Below are positions 11,201 to 26,200 of a stretch of 64,000 nucleotides of DNA, in pieces. The position numbers and the translations under genes were made by a program. Origin of the DNA: Sisyra terminalis (lineage: Eukaryota > Arthropoda > Insecta > Neuroptera > Sisyridae); assembly GCA_958496175.1 (NCBI GenBank), contig OY292277.1:53703050-53767049 (forward strand). Direction: 5' to 3'. Below the pieces are notes generated by a model, which saw nothing but the letters and a program-made list of their open reading frames with translations, had not been told where the DNA came from and did no database searches. The first letter of the stretch is position 1; the number at the start of each line of letters is the position of its first letter.

Positions 11201-14200
11201 AATTTTGACGATTTCGTGAAAAATCAACTATGGTTAGTCCATGGTTTTTTTTTGACGAAAAATTATTTCTTCTGGTACTTTGATGGGCGATTTAATCCCC
11301 TAAACGTGGTCTGTTTTCGGAAAAATTTGCACATAATGTACAGAAGGATTTATACTTTCGATTGGCATCCTTAAATTTTTTTTTGAAATTTTACGATTTC
11401 GTGAAAAATCAACGATGGTTTACCAATAGTTTTTTTTTGGACGAAAAATGATTTCTTCTGCCACTTTGATGGTCAATTTCATCCCTTAAACGTGGTCTGT
11501 TTTCGGAAAAATTTGCACAGAACTCACAGAAAGACAAATACTTTCGATTGGCGTTCTTAATTTTTTTTTGAAATTTGACGATTTCGTGAAAAATCAACGA
11601 TAGTTAACCCACGGTTTTTTTTGGCCAAAAATATTTTTGTTTCGAAATCGAAAAAGATTGTTATATTATCGTTCTATACATTGTTACGAACCCGAAACTG
11701 CCTTTGGTTCGAAAATCAACCCTTATATAACGATGGTACATGCATTCGCTGAAGAAGCCACGTTCGTCTCTCCCTCTTAGTGGGAAGTGTTCATCCCTTA
11801 AACAGCATTTTCATCCCTTAAACGTGCTTTGTTTTGGGAAAAATTTGCACAGCATGTACAGTTGGACTTATACTTTTGATTGGCATCCTTATTTTTTTTT
11901 TTAAATTTGACGATTGTACACATCTAAGCTTATATAAAGACCCAAAGAAACATAATTTTTCTATAGTTTTCTGAGTTTCAATTTTTGTGTGAAGTATATA
12001 AATTGATATATCTAGTCCAAAAAAAGCACATTTTGTTAATGGGTGAACTTTCTTGTATGCATAAGTAGCATAAGTAGCTAATCATTCTTTTTTGAATTTT
12101 TTAAAATTCATTCACTGTTGTAAAAGTCCCAGGTAAATACCCTTAGGCACTCCACTAACGTCTTGCTCTCTATTTCAATTGCCTTGTCTAAAATTAGTGC
12201 CAAAATTTTAGCTTTAGATTTAATCGGTAATGAATTATGATTTCAAAAAAATTAACTCGGAATTTATTACAATTTATACAGGAGTCTTGAATTAATTTAA
12301 GCCGGCTCGCCGGCCCGGATTTGAATCCAGACTGAAATATCTTCCTTTACATATAGGCTGCAAATATTTCCATCAACCTTTTCTTCTTTTTCCTCCGCCA
12401 CCTTCTGATCAAAGCCTTGATCTAAAATTTGTGCCAAAACTTTAGTTTTAGGTTTAGTCGGTAGTGAATTGTGATTACAAAAATTAATTGGGCAGTTATT
12501 ACATTTAATAGACAGGAATTTAAGCCGGCTCGCCGGCCTAGGTTTGAATCTAAATTGGGTGTATTTTCTTTTAAATATAGGCTTCTGTTATTTCCATTAA
12601 TCTTTTCTTCGTTTTACTACTTCAACTTCTGATCAAAGCCTTGATTTCTTGCTTGTAGACCAGCGCTTATTAAAGGGAAATATGTAGAGATAATGCTCGT
12701 AAAATTTCGTAATATTCAGAGAACGAAGAACTATCAGCAATATGGTGAGAAGATTGACCAAAAATCCATAGTAAAGACACTGGAAAGTAGGCTCCAAGAA
12801 GATTAAAGTTTCTAACTGCTTTTCCTCGGGAAAAAATCCAACTTTTGGAACCCAATCAAATCCTTGTTGCCAAATACTTGTGTAATATTTTTGATCTTTG
12901 ATAATATCCGCAGGTGTTGTGAGAGTCGTCAAACCAAAATCAGAAATTTTCAGCACGAAACGTCCATCAATCAAACAGTTACAGGAACGGAGTTTACCAT
13001 GCACGGATACTTCACTGTTGTGCAAATATGTCATCCCCTTCAACACAAAATAAAAAAAATAATCATTAAAAAAAACACACACTAGTAAGGGATATGGAGG
13101 AATGGGTAATCACCTTGACTACATCATGGATTAGACTCATACGAAAATTCCAGTCAAGACGTAGCGCATCATTATCTAAAACATCCTTTAGACTGCCCTT
13201 CGGGCAGTACTCCGTCAGTATCAAAACGGTGGGACAATCAATACACGCACCTACAAACCGCACGGTATTTTCGTGCGTTACATCCCGCACCTGCAAAAGA
13301 GAAAAAAAACGGAGAACAACATGTAATTTTGATTAATTGAATTGAAACCAAGTGATATTTGCATACCTGTTTAATTTCCCATAAAAGCTTTTTATTAATA
13401 TCGACTTTTCTTTTAGTGACTTTTTTAATTGCGACGCGACTCCCCTTGTAAATCCCAACGGTTGTGTACACTTGATTCGGCGGCAATGAATTGCCGGAGG
13501 CGATCGAGGCGCGTGCACTGTGCAGTCCGTAACTGTCGTTGATCTTTTGCAGTCCCAATTTCGAGCCGAACGGCTTACCCACCTCCAGCAGCACTTCCTC
13601 GGGCCGAATTTTCCACGACATGTTGTTCAAGTCGGCCGCCAGCCGCATGTGCCTTACAATTAATTAATTATTTGAATAATTCATTTTCCAGAAACAGTGA
13701 TCAATTGAAGGGCTTACTTGTAGGTGACGCACGCCAACGTGGCCGTAAACGCAAGAAATAACGCGAAAGCAAACAGTCCATATAATATCATAATATACGT
13801 TTCTAAAATTGAATAAAATTATTAAAAACTTAAAAATTATCAATAAAATAATGCAGAATGTCCAGTTTCCTGTGTATAATAAACATAAATTTGAACAGAA
13901 GTTCAAACAAAAATATTTGTTACGTATTTCGATTGCCAAGCAATCTTCCTCAGTGGTCACCAAGCAGTTTGGATCATCAATTTGTGATGATTCATCACCT
14001 GGGAATCATCACACAGCAGTTACGAAGTGATCCAAACTACTTGATGACCACTAAGGAAGATTGCTTGGCAATCGAAATACGTATCTGGGCAATACGTCAC
14101 GAATATTTTTGTTTGAACTTCTGTTCACATTTATGTTTATGGTATGATTTTTATATATTATTATATCAGATTATACTACATAAATTGGACCGCAATATAT

Positions 14201-17200
14201 TCTATATATTATATACACAGTAGACTGATTAAAAAAAAATGATGATTTTTTTTTCTTAATTATATCGAAAATATTGTTGGGAATGGCAAAAAAAAATTCT
14301 GTGAAAGTTTAAGCTCTTAATATTAATATTAAAAGGTGCCGCATCGCAAATTTCGATTTTCCATTGAAATAACATGGGAGCAATATTCTCTTGCACTTTG
14401 GAATTTTATAGCTCACGTTGGTGACAATATTTTGGAATGACCGAGGTATATTCTTGTAGAAAATTAAACAATCTACAAAAAAGGTTTCATACAAGTTTTT
14501 GATATATTTATTCCTTCAAAAGTTATTCGAGGTCAAAGTTGAACTAAAGAGAAATTGTAATATTTTTTCAATTTTTTGACGCAACCATCAATTTTATGAG
14601 AAAATTTTATAGGACATTTTTTGTAGAGCACTTTTTTCCTATTACTTATCTGTATAAAAATTTTTGATATTTTTCACAGGTCCTAAGTTATTTAATTGAA
14701 ATAAAAAAAATAATTTTTATGTTAAAAATATAATAATTCAAGGAATTTTCAGTTTAATGCCAATAACTTAGGACCTGTGAAAAATATCAAAATTTTTATA
14801 GAGATAAGTTATAGGAAAAAAGTGCTCTACAAAAAATGTCCTGTAAAATTTCCTCATAAAATTGCTGGTTGCGTCAAAAAATTGAAAAAATATTAAAATT
14901 TCTCTTTAGTTCAACATTGACCTCGAATAACTTTTGAAGGAATAAATATATCAAAAACTTGTACGAGACCTTTTTTGTAGATCGTTCAATTTCCTACAAG
15001 AATATAACTTGGTCATATTACAATATTTTCAGAGGTGCCGCATCGCAAATTTCGATTTTCCATTTAGATAACATGGGAACAATATTCTCTTGTACTTTGG
15101 AATTTTATAGCTCACGTTGGTGGCGACAATATTTCGGAATGACCAATGTATATTCTTGTAGAAAATTGAACGATCTACAAAAAAGGTTCCGTACAAGTTT
15201 TTGATATATTCATTCCTTCAAAAGTTATTCAAGGTCAAAGTTAAATTAAAGATAAATTTTATTATATTTTCAATTTTTTGACGCAACTATCAATTTTATG
15301 AGGAATTTTTATAAGACATTTTTTGTAGAGCACTTTTTTTCGTATAACTTATCTCTATAAAAGTTTTTGATATTTTTCACAGGTCCTAAGTTATTTAATT
15401 AATTAAAAAATAAAAAACTTATGTTAAAAATATAATAATTCAGGGAATTTTAAATTTAATCCAAATAACTTAGGACCTGTGAAAAATATCAAAAACTTTT
15501 ACAAAGATAAGTTATAGGAAAAATAGTGTTCTACAAAAAATCTCCTATAAAATTTTCCCATAAAATTGATGGTTGCGACAAAAAATTGAAAAAAATATTA
15601 AAGTTTCTCTTTACTTCCACTTTGATCTCGAATAACTTTTGAAGGAATAAATATATGAAAAACTTGTCAGAGACCTTTTTTGTAGATCGTTCAATTTTCT
15701 ACAAGAATATACCTTGGTCATTTCGAAATACTGTCACCAACGTGAGCTATAAAATTCCAAAGTGCAAGAGAATATTGTTCTCATGTTATTTCAAGTGGAA
15801 AATCAAAATTTGCGATGCGCTACCTCTCAATATTAATATTAAGAGCTTAAACTTTCAAAGGATTTTTTTTGTCATTCCCAACAAAATTTTCGATATAATC
15901 AAGAAAAAAAAAATTATAATTTTTTTTTTGATTCAGTCAAATGCATATTTTTTAATTAAAATACTAATAAACTTCCTGACTTCCTAGACGCCTGGACATC
16001 CTGCAATAATTGTTCCCGATAGGGAACAATATCACCACCAGAATTCCATTTTTTCCGTCTTAAAAATTCCCCAATTTTCCAACAACCCACCATTATTTTG
16101 GCACTGTGGATTATTCCCTAAAAATCCGCACTCCGGAACGTCCAACGACGGGCCTTCCCGTCCTCCCGGCCAATGAATCTTCTTGCCCGGCACCGGCGAA
16201 TAAATTCGATTTTCTCCATAGTAATGGGCGACCACCTGAAATCTTCCCGTTATTGGATCCAAATCCAAAATCGAATAGTCTGCATCTCTATCGCCGTTAT
16301 CGTCGATCCGCACGTGGCCCGTAATGCCACGAAAATCCCGATCCCACATTCTACGGGTTATTGAAACGCCATCGCGCAAATCAGTCCCCTCCGTCAGTGT
16401 TTCGTTTAGAGCCATCCCCAGTAAATATACGCCATCGTAAAAAGCTCCAATTACAAAGTTGACCTACGAAAATTTATCATCAGTATCAAAAAATGAAGAA
16501 ATATTTGAAATATTTGAACCTCTTCGCCTGCCGAAAATGTATAATTGTAGTCCACCAAAGCTCTTTCTTTCACTTTGTCGGCAAAATCTTGAAATTTGGG
16601 ACTTGTGGGTTGCAGAAGTGATACTCGCAGTAAAGCTTCGTAAGCTTTTCGAGCGGTGGCGTCGTGTTCATCGTGATTTTCCCAATCGTGGTCTCCCCAA
16701 TAAGATCCCTGTAGAATTAATAAGCAAAATTACAACTTTTAACGATTTCCCAGTCTACGAAACTTCATAAAAGTTAGCTAAAGTATCACTATTATTAATA
16801 ATATCTTAAACAGATTCCAATTTGGAACAATTGTTTAATTCAAGAGGGGGATTACAGTCATTGCACCCCCAACAAGGGTGGATTCAAGTTTTTTTCTGAA
16901 GGGGGGCACAATATCATCTTTCATTCGCAGACTAATGTTCCTTCTGTTATTTTATTCATATATTTTTACAACTTTAATAATTTGATTTGCTTCTAAGTAT
17001 GTATTGTTATGGAATCTCCTCAGTACAAAAAAATACCCTGGAGGGTCCACGGACCCCCGGGGCCCCTTCCTAAATCCACCCTTGACCCCCCAAATAAATC
17101 TTTTTAACGTTTAACTTCGATTAAACGAAGTTTCAAAGGATTAATATGTTAATATGTTTACCTGAAAAATTTCCACGTCAAGAAAAGTCCAATCCCCTCG

Positions 17201-20200
17201 TGTCATACCTAGGGCATGGGCGGCTAGCATAAATTTTCGTACCAGAACTCCGCGGACGCTTAAAATTACAACTGCAAAAAAAAATCATGTTGATAATCCC
17301 AATGGGACAATCGATTGATAATGGAATCAAACCTCGGGCATACATGCTGGCATCTTTCAAATAGTTATCGTATGGTTCCTCTTCGTTGCCGTTCAATTCG
17401 CGTACATATCCCAAAAGTCCTTCTTTTTTCAAACCATGTTCCAGATTTTTTCCTTGAAGTGAAAAAAAAATTAGTTAGTAAAATTTTGTTTGGTTTATAT
17501 TAGCAAATATTGGTATGGCCTACAACGCCTCGGTAGCGCAGTAGGCAGCGCGTAAGTCTCATAATCTTAAGGTCGTGAGTTCGATCCTCACCCGGGGCAA
17601 TTTTTTTTTTTTAATTTTCTCAACAATTTTCCGTCTTATTAAACAAATGTTTAATTATTTAATCATTTATAATATAAAAAAAATATTTTCACTGATTTTT
17701 TCTGGAAAAAATTACATATTAAAAAGAAGAAAAAAATTGGGGATATTTTATTTTAATCATTTTAATAATAAATACTTGGGTAATTGAAACGGTGTGGGGC
17801 TGTTAATAAGAAATTATTATATTAAATTCATGTTTTTAATTTTCTTGATTATTCGTAATTAACTTTTTATTTGAAAGAAATTGTTCAATATTCATATTTT
17901 TTATTTGCGAAAAAAAGCTTAATTGATTAATTTTTTCATAAAATCCAAATGTCAATAACATTTTAATGGATAAGGGTGAAAAAAAAAAAAAAAAAATGCG
18001 ACGAGGATGGGATTCGAACCCACGCGTGCAGAGCACATTGGATTAGCAGTCCAACGCCTTAACCACTCGGCCACCTCGTCCTTGGCCCACAATGGCCCAC
18101 AGGCATTTTTTAAAGAAGCGCAAAATTCAAAGAGACAATAATTTTTTATCGTTTATTTATGTGCAAGTGAACAAGATTTGCTACTTATGCCAATAAAAAT
18201 ATTAATATCGCTCACCAACGGTCAACGAAAACAAGTCGGACCGGTCCAAAATCAGCGCAATATGACTCCAGCCAAACTGGCGAAAAATACTCGAGAACAC
18301 AAGAATCAATCGACACTGGCAATACGACATCCGCGTCAACGTCGGATATTTGCTCTTGTCCTTAAAAAATCCTTGTCCCACCTGTAAACATACACAATGC
18401 AAATTTCAATCAAACAAAAGTGCACACGAAACTTTATTGGTTCCGCAGCAAATATGAATAATTGAAGCGGAATAAACAAACGTCCCAGCGGGACAATATC
18501 GATATATATTCATTCTCTCAATTTCCATCAGTCCCATATAAATATATATATACATAGGTAGGTGGATGGATGTGCACTTGTATTTATATTATTCCCGGGA
18601 AAATGCAATGCAAATGACACTCGTCATGTTTATATGAAATGGACACAAGAAACATCTATCTAGTCAATAGAAAACACAAAATCCTTGGATATCTCGCAAT
18701 ATCACGGAGAATGATTTACGTATCTTGTAAAGCTCGACTCCAATCTCTCGATGAAAAAAAATTGATTTGAAAAACTACAAACTACGTATGTATTTTTCAA
18801 GGGAAATTTCGTAAAGAGAACAACGAGCGGGAGATGAAACTGCATTCCCTGATTTTTTTTAAAATATAAACAATTCAATTTCTAATAGAGCTCCATTGAA
18901 ACCTTATTGAACGATTAGGAATATCAATTTTAAGTCAAATAGTTCTATTGAAGTTTTGCGTTTGTGTATATGCAACCACGTATACTTATGCGTATTGCAA
19001 AATGCCTATACGACTACTTAAGATGTTAGATTTTTAACGAAAAATACATCAATGAAAACATGGTTTTTCTTTAGTAATTTTAAGTCAATTTGTACTAAAT
19101 TTTCTTAGAATGGTAGTTTATAATATAAAATATATATAAAAAAAAGTTTTTTTTCCCTTTTTGCGGAGAAAGTGCATCAAATCGAGACTCCAAATAAAAC
19201 CCCAATTTCGCAACGGCTTTGCATGAAAATCGTAGACTTGATTGCATTTCATACATTTTACGTCAAATGAAACACTGGAAAAGATAATTTGTTTTAAAAA
19301 AAAAAAATAAAAATTTCACATATCAAATACGCACCTGGTTAAATATTCTTGAATTTGATTAAGAACTGGCGTAATTAATAGTTTATATGTGGAGAATTGA
19401 GCAAAAAAACGTCTACAGTAGAAAAGGGTGGATTTGGCTGATTACCTTAAATTTCCAAAACTATTTTTTTGCAAATAAGTCACTATTTAAACGCAAAGGT
19501 TCCATGAAAAACGTACTGCTTTTTACTGCAAACAAATCCTGGAAAATTTGGGGAAAAAAACACCAAAATCCTGCCACTAAAAATGAACCCAGCTTTTATC
19601 TAACAAATGCAATTGGCGATTTTTTTGCCTAAAAAAATAAAACAATCTTTAAAACGGATTGTACATCATGGCAAAATTTTAGCTAAACTGATGCAGAACT
19701 TTTTGAGTTTTTGAAATCAATGTAAAACATTTATATATGCAAATAAATGATAGTTAATTTATTGTTTATTTAAATCAGTGGTTGTCAGAGGTGACCAACC
19801 AGCGAAATCCATCAGTCTTTTATAAAATACTAGCTGATCCCCGCAACTTCGTCTGCGTAACGTAGGTGTAGATTATATTTTCTTTTTAAATTTGCTATTT
19901 GTAGTGGTATCTGAAAATTTTTATTTTTCTTATTTCTTTTACGAAAAACATAATCATACCTGAAAACACTATTTTGTCGACTTTAAAAAGACACATTTAG
20001 TATAATGTTGCTTAGAATAAAATAGTTATATGTAATCATCAATTAAACATCAACAAATATTTATAAATATCTAAAAAGAGTATGGTCTATTCCGTATACC
20101 TACGGTAGGTATAATAACAGTGAACCAAATAATCCATAAATCAATCAGCATCTATACATAAATAAAAAATATCGCCAAGTTCAATAAGTTCGGTCTTAAT

Positions 20201-23200
20201 TATGACTAAAAAAAAGTCGAAAGTTATCAAAATACTCGCGTCAAAATAACAGAAGTTAAGAGTCTAGATTTTTGAATATTAGTAGGAATCCCACCTCACT
20301 GTTTTGATTCCCGAATGAACCTTTTTCCAAAAACTATTACACTATTGCAATGTACAACACAACCGCGAAATTGAAATTTGTACAATTGCACGAAACCCAG
20401 TTCTTCCATAATCATGTACAACCATTATGTATCTATAAACTTATTATTAAATATTTGAATTTCAACTATATAATTAAACCATATTGGATAGTCCAGAGTT
20501 CACCATACACGATTTAGCGTATGCCTTTTGCTCTGGAAGAGCATTTTAAATTTCTTTTATCATTATGGGTTACGGTAAAAACGTCGGTATTTTCTTTTAG
20601 TTCGCCGAATTTCATAAGGTACTCGCGCACTAATGTAATTATTTCAAATTTTCAAGTTTACAATATGTGAAAGCCAAAAAACTTTAAGCTCATTTATAAA
20701 CTTAACCTTTTTCAGATATATTTATCAGTTTAAATTTTTAAACAGACGCCAAGTTTTTGTTTCTAATATTAAACCAAGTTTTATACTAAGCAGTAATAAC
20801 GTTTCTCCTTTAACGGACTTTGATTATGAAATTTGAAATTTCGATTGTTTATTAGACGTTATACCGTACAAACTTAGCCACCCTTTTTTCACTATTTTAG
20901 GGGTGGAATTATCGAAAACCCTTTCTTATTATATTATATAACGGCATCCTATAAGGAAAACACTTTCCAAATTTCATCGACTCAAATATGCATTTATATT
21001 TGAAAACACAATGTAAAACGAAAAAAAATATCTCCTTCTATATTTTAATTATGATTAAAAAGCAATTCGATTTCCCACATTTGGACGTTGTACATACAAA
21101 ATTGTTGGAAATAGGTGGAAAGCGTGGAAGTAAATTCGAATATTTTATTTATATCCAATAACAATAATTGGTTTTAAAATTGTTCTAAAAACCGTAGAAA
21201 AGTTAGTATGGAAGATATACATTTTATAATGACCAAAGTGATGAAAACCAATATATCAAAAATGTTTACAGTATATCTAAATTTAGTATGGAAAATTTGA
21301 GATATGACCTCAAAAGTGGCCCACGGAGCTATGATGCATTTCCGAAATGACCCACAATATCATTTGAGTTGGCCACCTCTGATTTAAAATTTACTGATTT
21401 TTTGATATCTTAAGAAATAACATAGATATTTAATTAAAGGGTCCAATTTATATCCAATTAATGGATGTCCATTTAATTATTTTAATCGGGCTTCTTCTAA
21501 ATGCAACTTTTATTATTGATAATTAAACATAAATAGGCAAACTTTTCTTCCGAAGAAAAATTAGTTGAACTTGATTACAAAGTTTCTAGTAAATCAATAA
21601 AGCTGTCTTCAGATTGGAACCATAAATAAAACCAGAATAGTTGGTACAACTATTTAAATTGGACTTGTTTGTGACCTTTATACTTATATTTGGCGAAACA
21701 TGCCTAAGATATATTTGAAATCAAAATATTATTAAAATCAATAAACCTGTTATTAAATCGTACGAAAGAATGCAGGTAGACAGAAATTTACGATCGAATT
21801 ATCGATCTTTGGATCATAATGATCAATAATGAGACCCAAACCGGCTGAATTCCAAGCTGGGTGTAAAATTGCAAACGATTCTCTACCTGTTCTCAACGGG
21901 TGGCATGAAATTAACATAATAACAGCTGGAAGGCTAAAATGTGAGAAAAAGATAAGATTACAGGTGTCACTAATGCATTCGAAAACAGGTGTTAATTGAT
22001 TTATAATTGACAACAAATAAGAAATACCTGAAACTGGTTCCAAATTCCTTAAACGACATATTTAAAGCTGCTATTCTCACATTTTGGCCTTCAAACTTTT
22101 ACTATGTTATTAAGTAGCACCAACTCAGCGTATACTTGAATTTTTCGTATTTATACCTACAATTTGATAATATTTTAAATATTTTTGCAAACAAACCAAA
22201 AATTGCAAATTTTACTTCATGGTTTCATTACATTCTTGTGTCTATAATCCATAGAAAATACGATCAAATATATTTAAAACGTATTGTCCGAATACGTATT
22301 TCGATTGCGAAGCAATCATCAAGTAGTATTGGATCTTATCACAGGTGCTATGTGAGCATTTTTTTTTATATAATATAAAATATGCACGAAAAATCGCAAA
22401 AAGAATGCAATGAAACTTGCAGAAGTCTCAACTTCCAAAAAAAAAAAAAAAAAAGTGCCCAAATAGATGGTGGATGCCATCAAGAGAATTAAAATTGCCG
22501 AGAGAAAAATAAAAGTACTGGGGGAATGGATCAATTCAACGCTCGTCACGTTTCGGATTGCCTGCAAAGATTTTGGCGAAAGAAAAAAGAAATGGAAAAT
22601 CCCCCCTCCCCTCTTATCCACAATTATATCGAGAGAAAAAAAGAGAGGTTTGGCATATAAATTGAGATCGATCAGTGATTAACTACTTTGTGACTCAGCA
22701 CATAGCAGAAGTGGTAAATCTCAATACTACTTGATGACCGCTATTTAAGAAGATGACCTGGCAATCGAAATACGTATTTGGGGAAAACATCATAATCATT
22801 TTAAAATTGAATTTTCGTTCAAATTTGTGTTTGTAGCGTTAGAAATGAGAGTTCTGATTTAAATAATTCAAATAGAGACAAAGATTGGTTCGATTTATTC
22901 GATTGTAATTAGAAAATGGAGAGTTATAGTTTGCATATGTAACCTGATCCAGTTATAAACAAGGATCCGGGTCGGTAAGGTAGTTGATCTTCCATTAAGG
23001 ATCAAGAGTTCCATGTAAATTGTTTGCAAAGGGATCCCAGAGATGGTACTTTAGTAGAGGCCATTAATTAAAGTTATTAATTAGACTGTAATATATTTTA
23101 AATAGTATAAACTATGAAAAAATTTAATTGATTTTGTAGCAATTGTTTCGATGGAATGGCCGTGCAAAACTAGCTTTTCTTTTGTTTGACTCCTAAGATT

Positions 23201-26200
23201 ACTTAGATCCTTACGATTTATTAGCTGGGAAGGGAAAAAAAGCTTCAACCAAGCAATTACTACTGAAATCATGGCCCCATGAAATAACTTATTTCCCCTC
23301 TTCCCTCTTTGAAAAATATTTTTTTTTACCTTGATAGTTTGGCAGCATTGACGCCAAAAAGAAAGCACAAATAAAAAATCGAAATTACAGATGATAGACC
23401 TCTTAATATTAATATTAAGGATTAATCGTTAACGTTAATCCGGCTCGAAGGACCAAAATGTTTAAAATTAAAGGTTTGCTATTGTTGGAATGTTACAAAT
23501 AACAGATGATCATAAATAAGCCGTTAAGGATTAATAAAATTAAATAGACAAACCAAAATCATACTTCTCCCAATTGTGGTTAAGTAATTTAATAAACATT
23601 TTATACAACAATAAAACCAAGGCCAAGACGATGGAAAAGAAAATTTTTGATAAAAAATTTGATCCAAGAATGTACGTGTTTTTTGTTGGCACTTTCACCC
23701 TCTTTTCTTCAGCCCCCTTAAAAAAAAAAGAAGAAGAAAACAAAACACAACGCAACCCTTCTCCCCAAGGCTTCCGAATCAATATTTATCTTCATTTTTT
23801 TTTTAAGAAAAAAAACCATTTTATTCCTCTTTTCTGCACCCCTCTTAAAAGAAACTAAACACAATCCTCCTCCTCAAGCCTTCCCAATCAATATTGATCT
23901 TCAAATTTTTTTTTTTTTTAAAAAATAACATACTTAGCCGGCTGAGTAGTCTAGGTGGCCACTTCCAAAACTAGTAAGGGAGTAGGGTTTGAATCTTTAA
24001 TCGAGGAAATTTTCAATTTTTCTTGATTTACGGTTTTTTATTAACGCTAGAGTCTTTAAAGACCTTGGTAGTTTCAAGGCAACGATAAATATTTTTTTTA
24101 AAAAAGAAAAAAAATATACCTCTGTCTTTTGTCTTTTGTCATTTTTCTTTCTTCCATCTTTGAATCCATAGCCACCTTCTAAAAAATTTCCAGTGCCTAC
24201 TTGACGACAATATTATTTCCATTGAAAACCATTACCTCTATTAGTACTTTAATTATCTCTAAGTTCTAAGTGTTTTGTTTCTTTTAAGAGGGATGAAGGA
24301 AAGGGGGGGGGAAGATAAAAGAGGGCCTTATAAGTTTAACGTTAAGTATTGAATCTCCCAAGTCCTTTAGAAATTTAAATAATGATAATAACGAAGTCAT
24401 TTTGTATGTTTAATCAATTAAATGTGTATGCTACTTGTGTAATTCCATTACCTATATCATTAAATCGAGCAAATCTTTCCCGTGTTCCCATGAAACAGTT
24501 CCCGTAGGAAAATAAAGAGATAAGAGGTTCAATTAATCCCGTCTTAATTGTGTTCCTCTTCTAATAATTTTTTTTCCCTTTGGGTTCTTTTCAATTAACT
24601 TCGATTTTGTAATTATTTTAAGTGTAATACTAATAGAGGTTAATTTACCTAAAACAAAAAAAAAATAGTAAGTACCAAGAAACAGGTTGTTTGTTACAAG
24701 TTTTTTAGGCTTTTAATTATATTAATTTGTGATGGTGGTGGTGGTGGTGGTGGTGGTGGTGGTGGAAGACTGGACATTGTTGGGAAAAGCCATTTCCTTC
24801 GGTTTTTTTTATGTATAGAGATCGGTTTACACGTTAATTATTATATATAGTAGGTGCATTGAGGTGAAGAGGAGAGGCCCAGGGATGTATGGTTCATGTT
24901 TACAATTATATGGGGGGGGTAGGTGGAAAAATGTGGTCTTATATTTTCAGGGATACGTACACCTGAGCGTGATTTACTTTGACTGTTTATAGTTATTGTA
25001 GTTATTTTTTTTTTCTTCTTTTTCTTCTCCGTCTTCTTTTCCATAATAATATAAATCAGAAGCGTGAAAAGCGAATTGCGATGAGCTTTTCTCCTCATTT
25101 TACGAACTTTGGGGTGTGTACTTGTACTATATAGGATAATACAGGGCAGTGTGCACGACAGGTTTGTTTGATCCCTTTAAGGGAGGAAATTTTCACTGAA
25201 GCGTAATTTCAAAAAAAATTATGACATTTTTTTTTCTTAATTATATCGAAAATATTGTTGGGAATGACAAAAAAAAATGCTGTGAAAGTTTAAGCTCTTA
25301 ATATTAATATTAAGAGGTGCCGCATCGCAAATTTCGATTTTCCATTGAAATAACATGGGAATAATATTCTCTTGCACTTGGGAATTTTATAGCTCACGTT
25401 GGTGACAATATTTCGGAATGACCAACGTTTTTTCTTGTAGAAAATTGAACCATCTACAAAAAAGATTTCGTACAAATTTTTGATATATTTATTCCTTCAA
25501 AAGTTATTCGAGGTCAAAGTTGAACTAAAGAGAAATTTTAATATTTTTTCAATTTTTTGACGCAACCATCAATTTTATGAGAAACTTTTACAGGACATTT
25601 TTTGTCGAGCACTTTTTTTCCTCTAACTTATCACCATAAAAGTTTTTGATATTTTTCACAGGTCCTAAGTTATTTGCATTAAACTGAAAATTCCCTGAAA
25701 TATTATATTTTTATCATAATAATTATTTTTTTTATTTTAATTAAATAACTTAGGACCTGTGCAAAATATCAAAAACTTTTATAGAGATAAGTTATAGAAA
25801 AAAAATGCTCTACAAAAAATGTTCTATTAAATTTTCTCATAAAATTGATGGTTGCGTCAAAAAATTGAAGAAAATATTAAAAGTTCTCAAAATAAGATTT
25901 TTTCGCCGACTTTGAACAGTTATACTGTGTATACAATATATAGGATAAATTGCGGTCCAATTTATGTATTATAATCTAATATAGTCATATAGAAAAATCA
26001 TACCATAAACATAGTTCAAACAAAAATATTCGTGACGTATTGCCGAGATACGTATTTCGATTGCCAAGCAATCTTCCTCATGAATCATCACAAAGCAGTT
26101 ACGGAGTGATCCAAACTAGTTGTTGACCACTGAGGAAGGTTGCTTGGCAATCGAAATACGTATCTGGGCAATACGTCACGAATATTTTTGCTTGAACTTC

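Noticed and set aside
11033..11374. 113-codon frame on the plus strand
   Set aside because: Covers the 186-bp tandem repeat; the repeated peptide only mirrors the DNA period, and a period of 62 codons keeps the frame open by chance.
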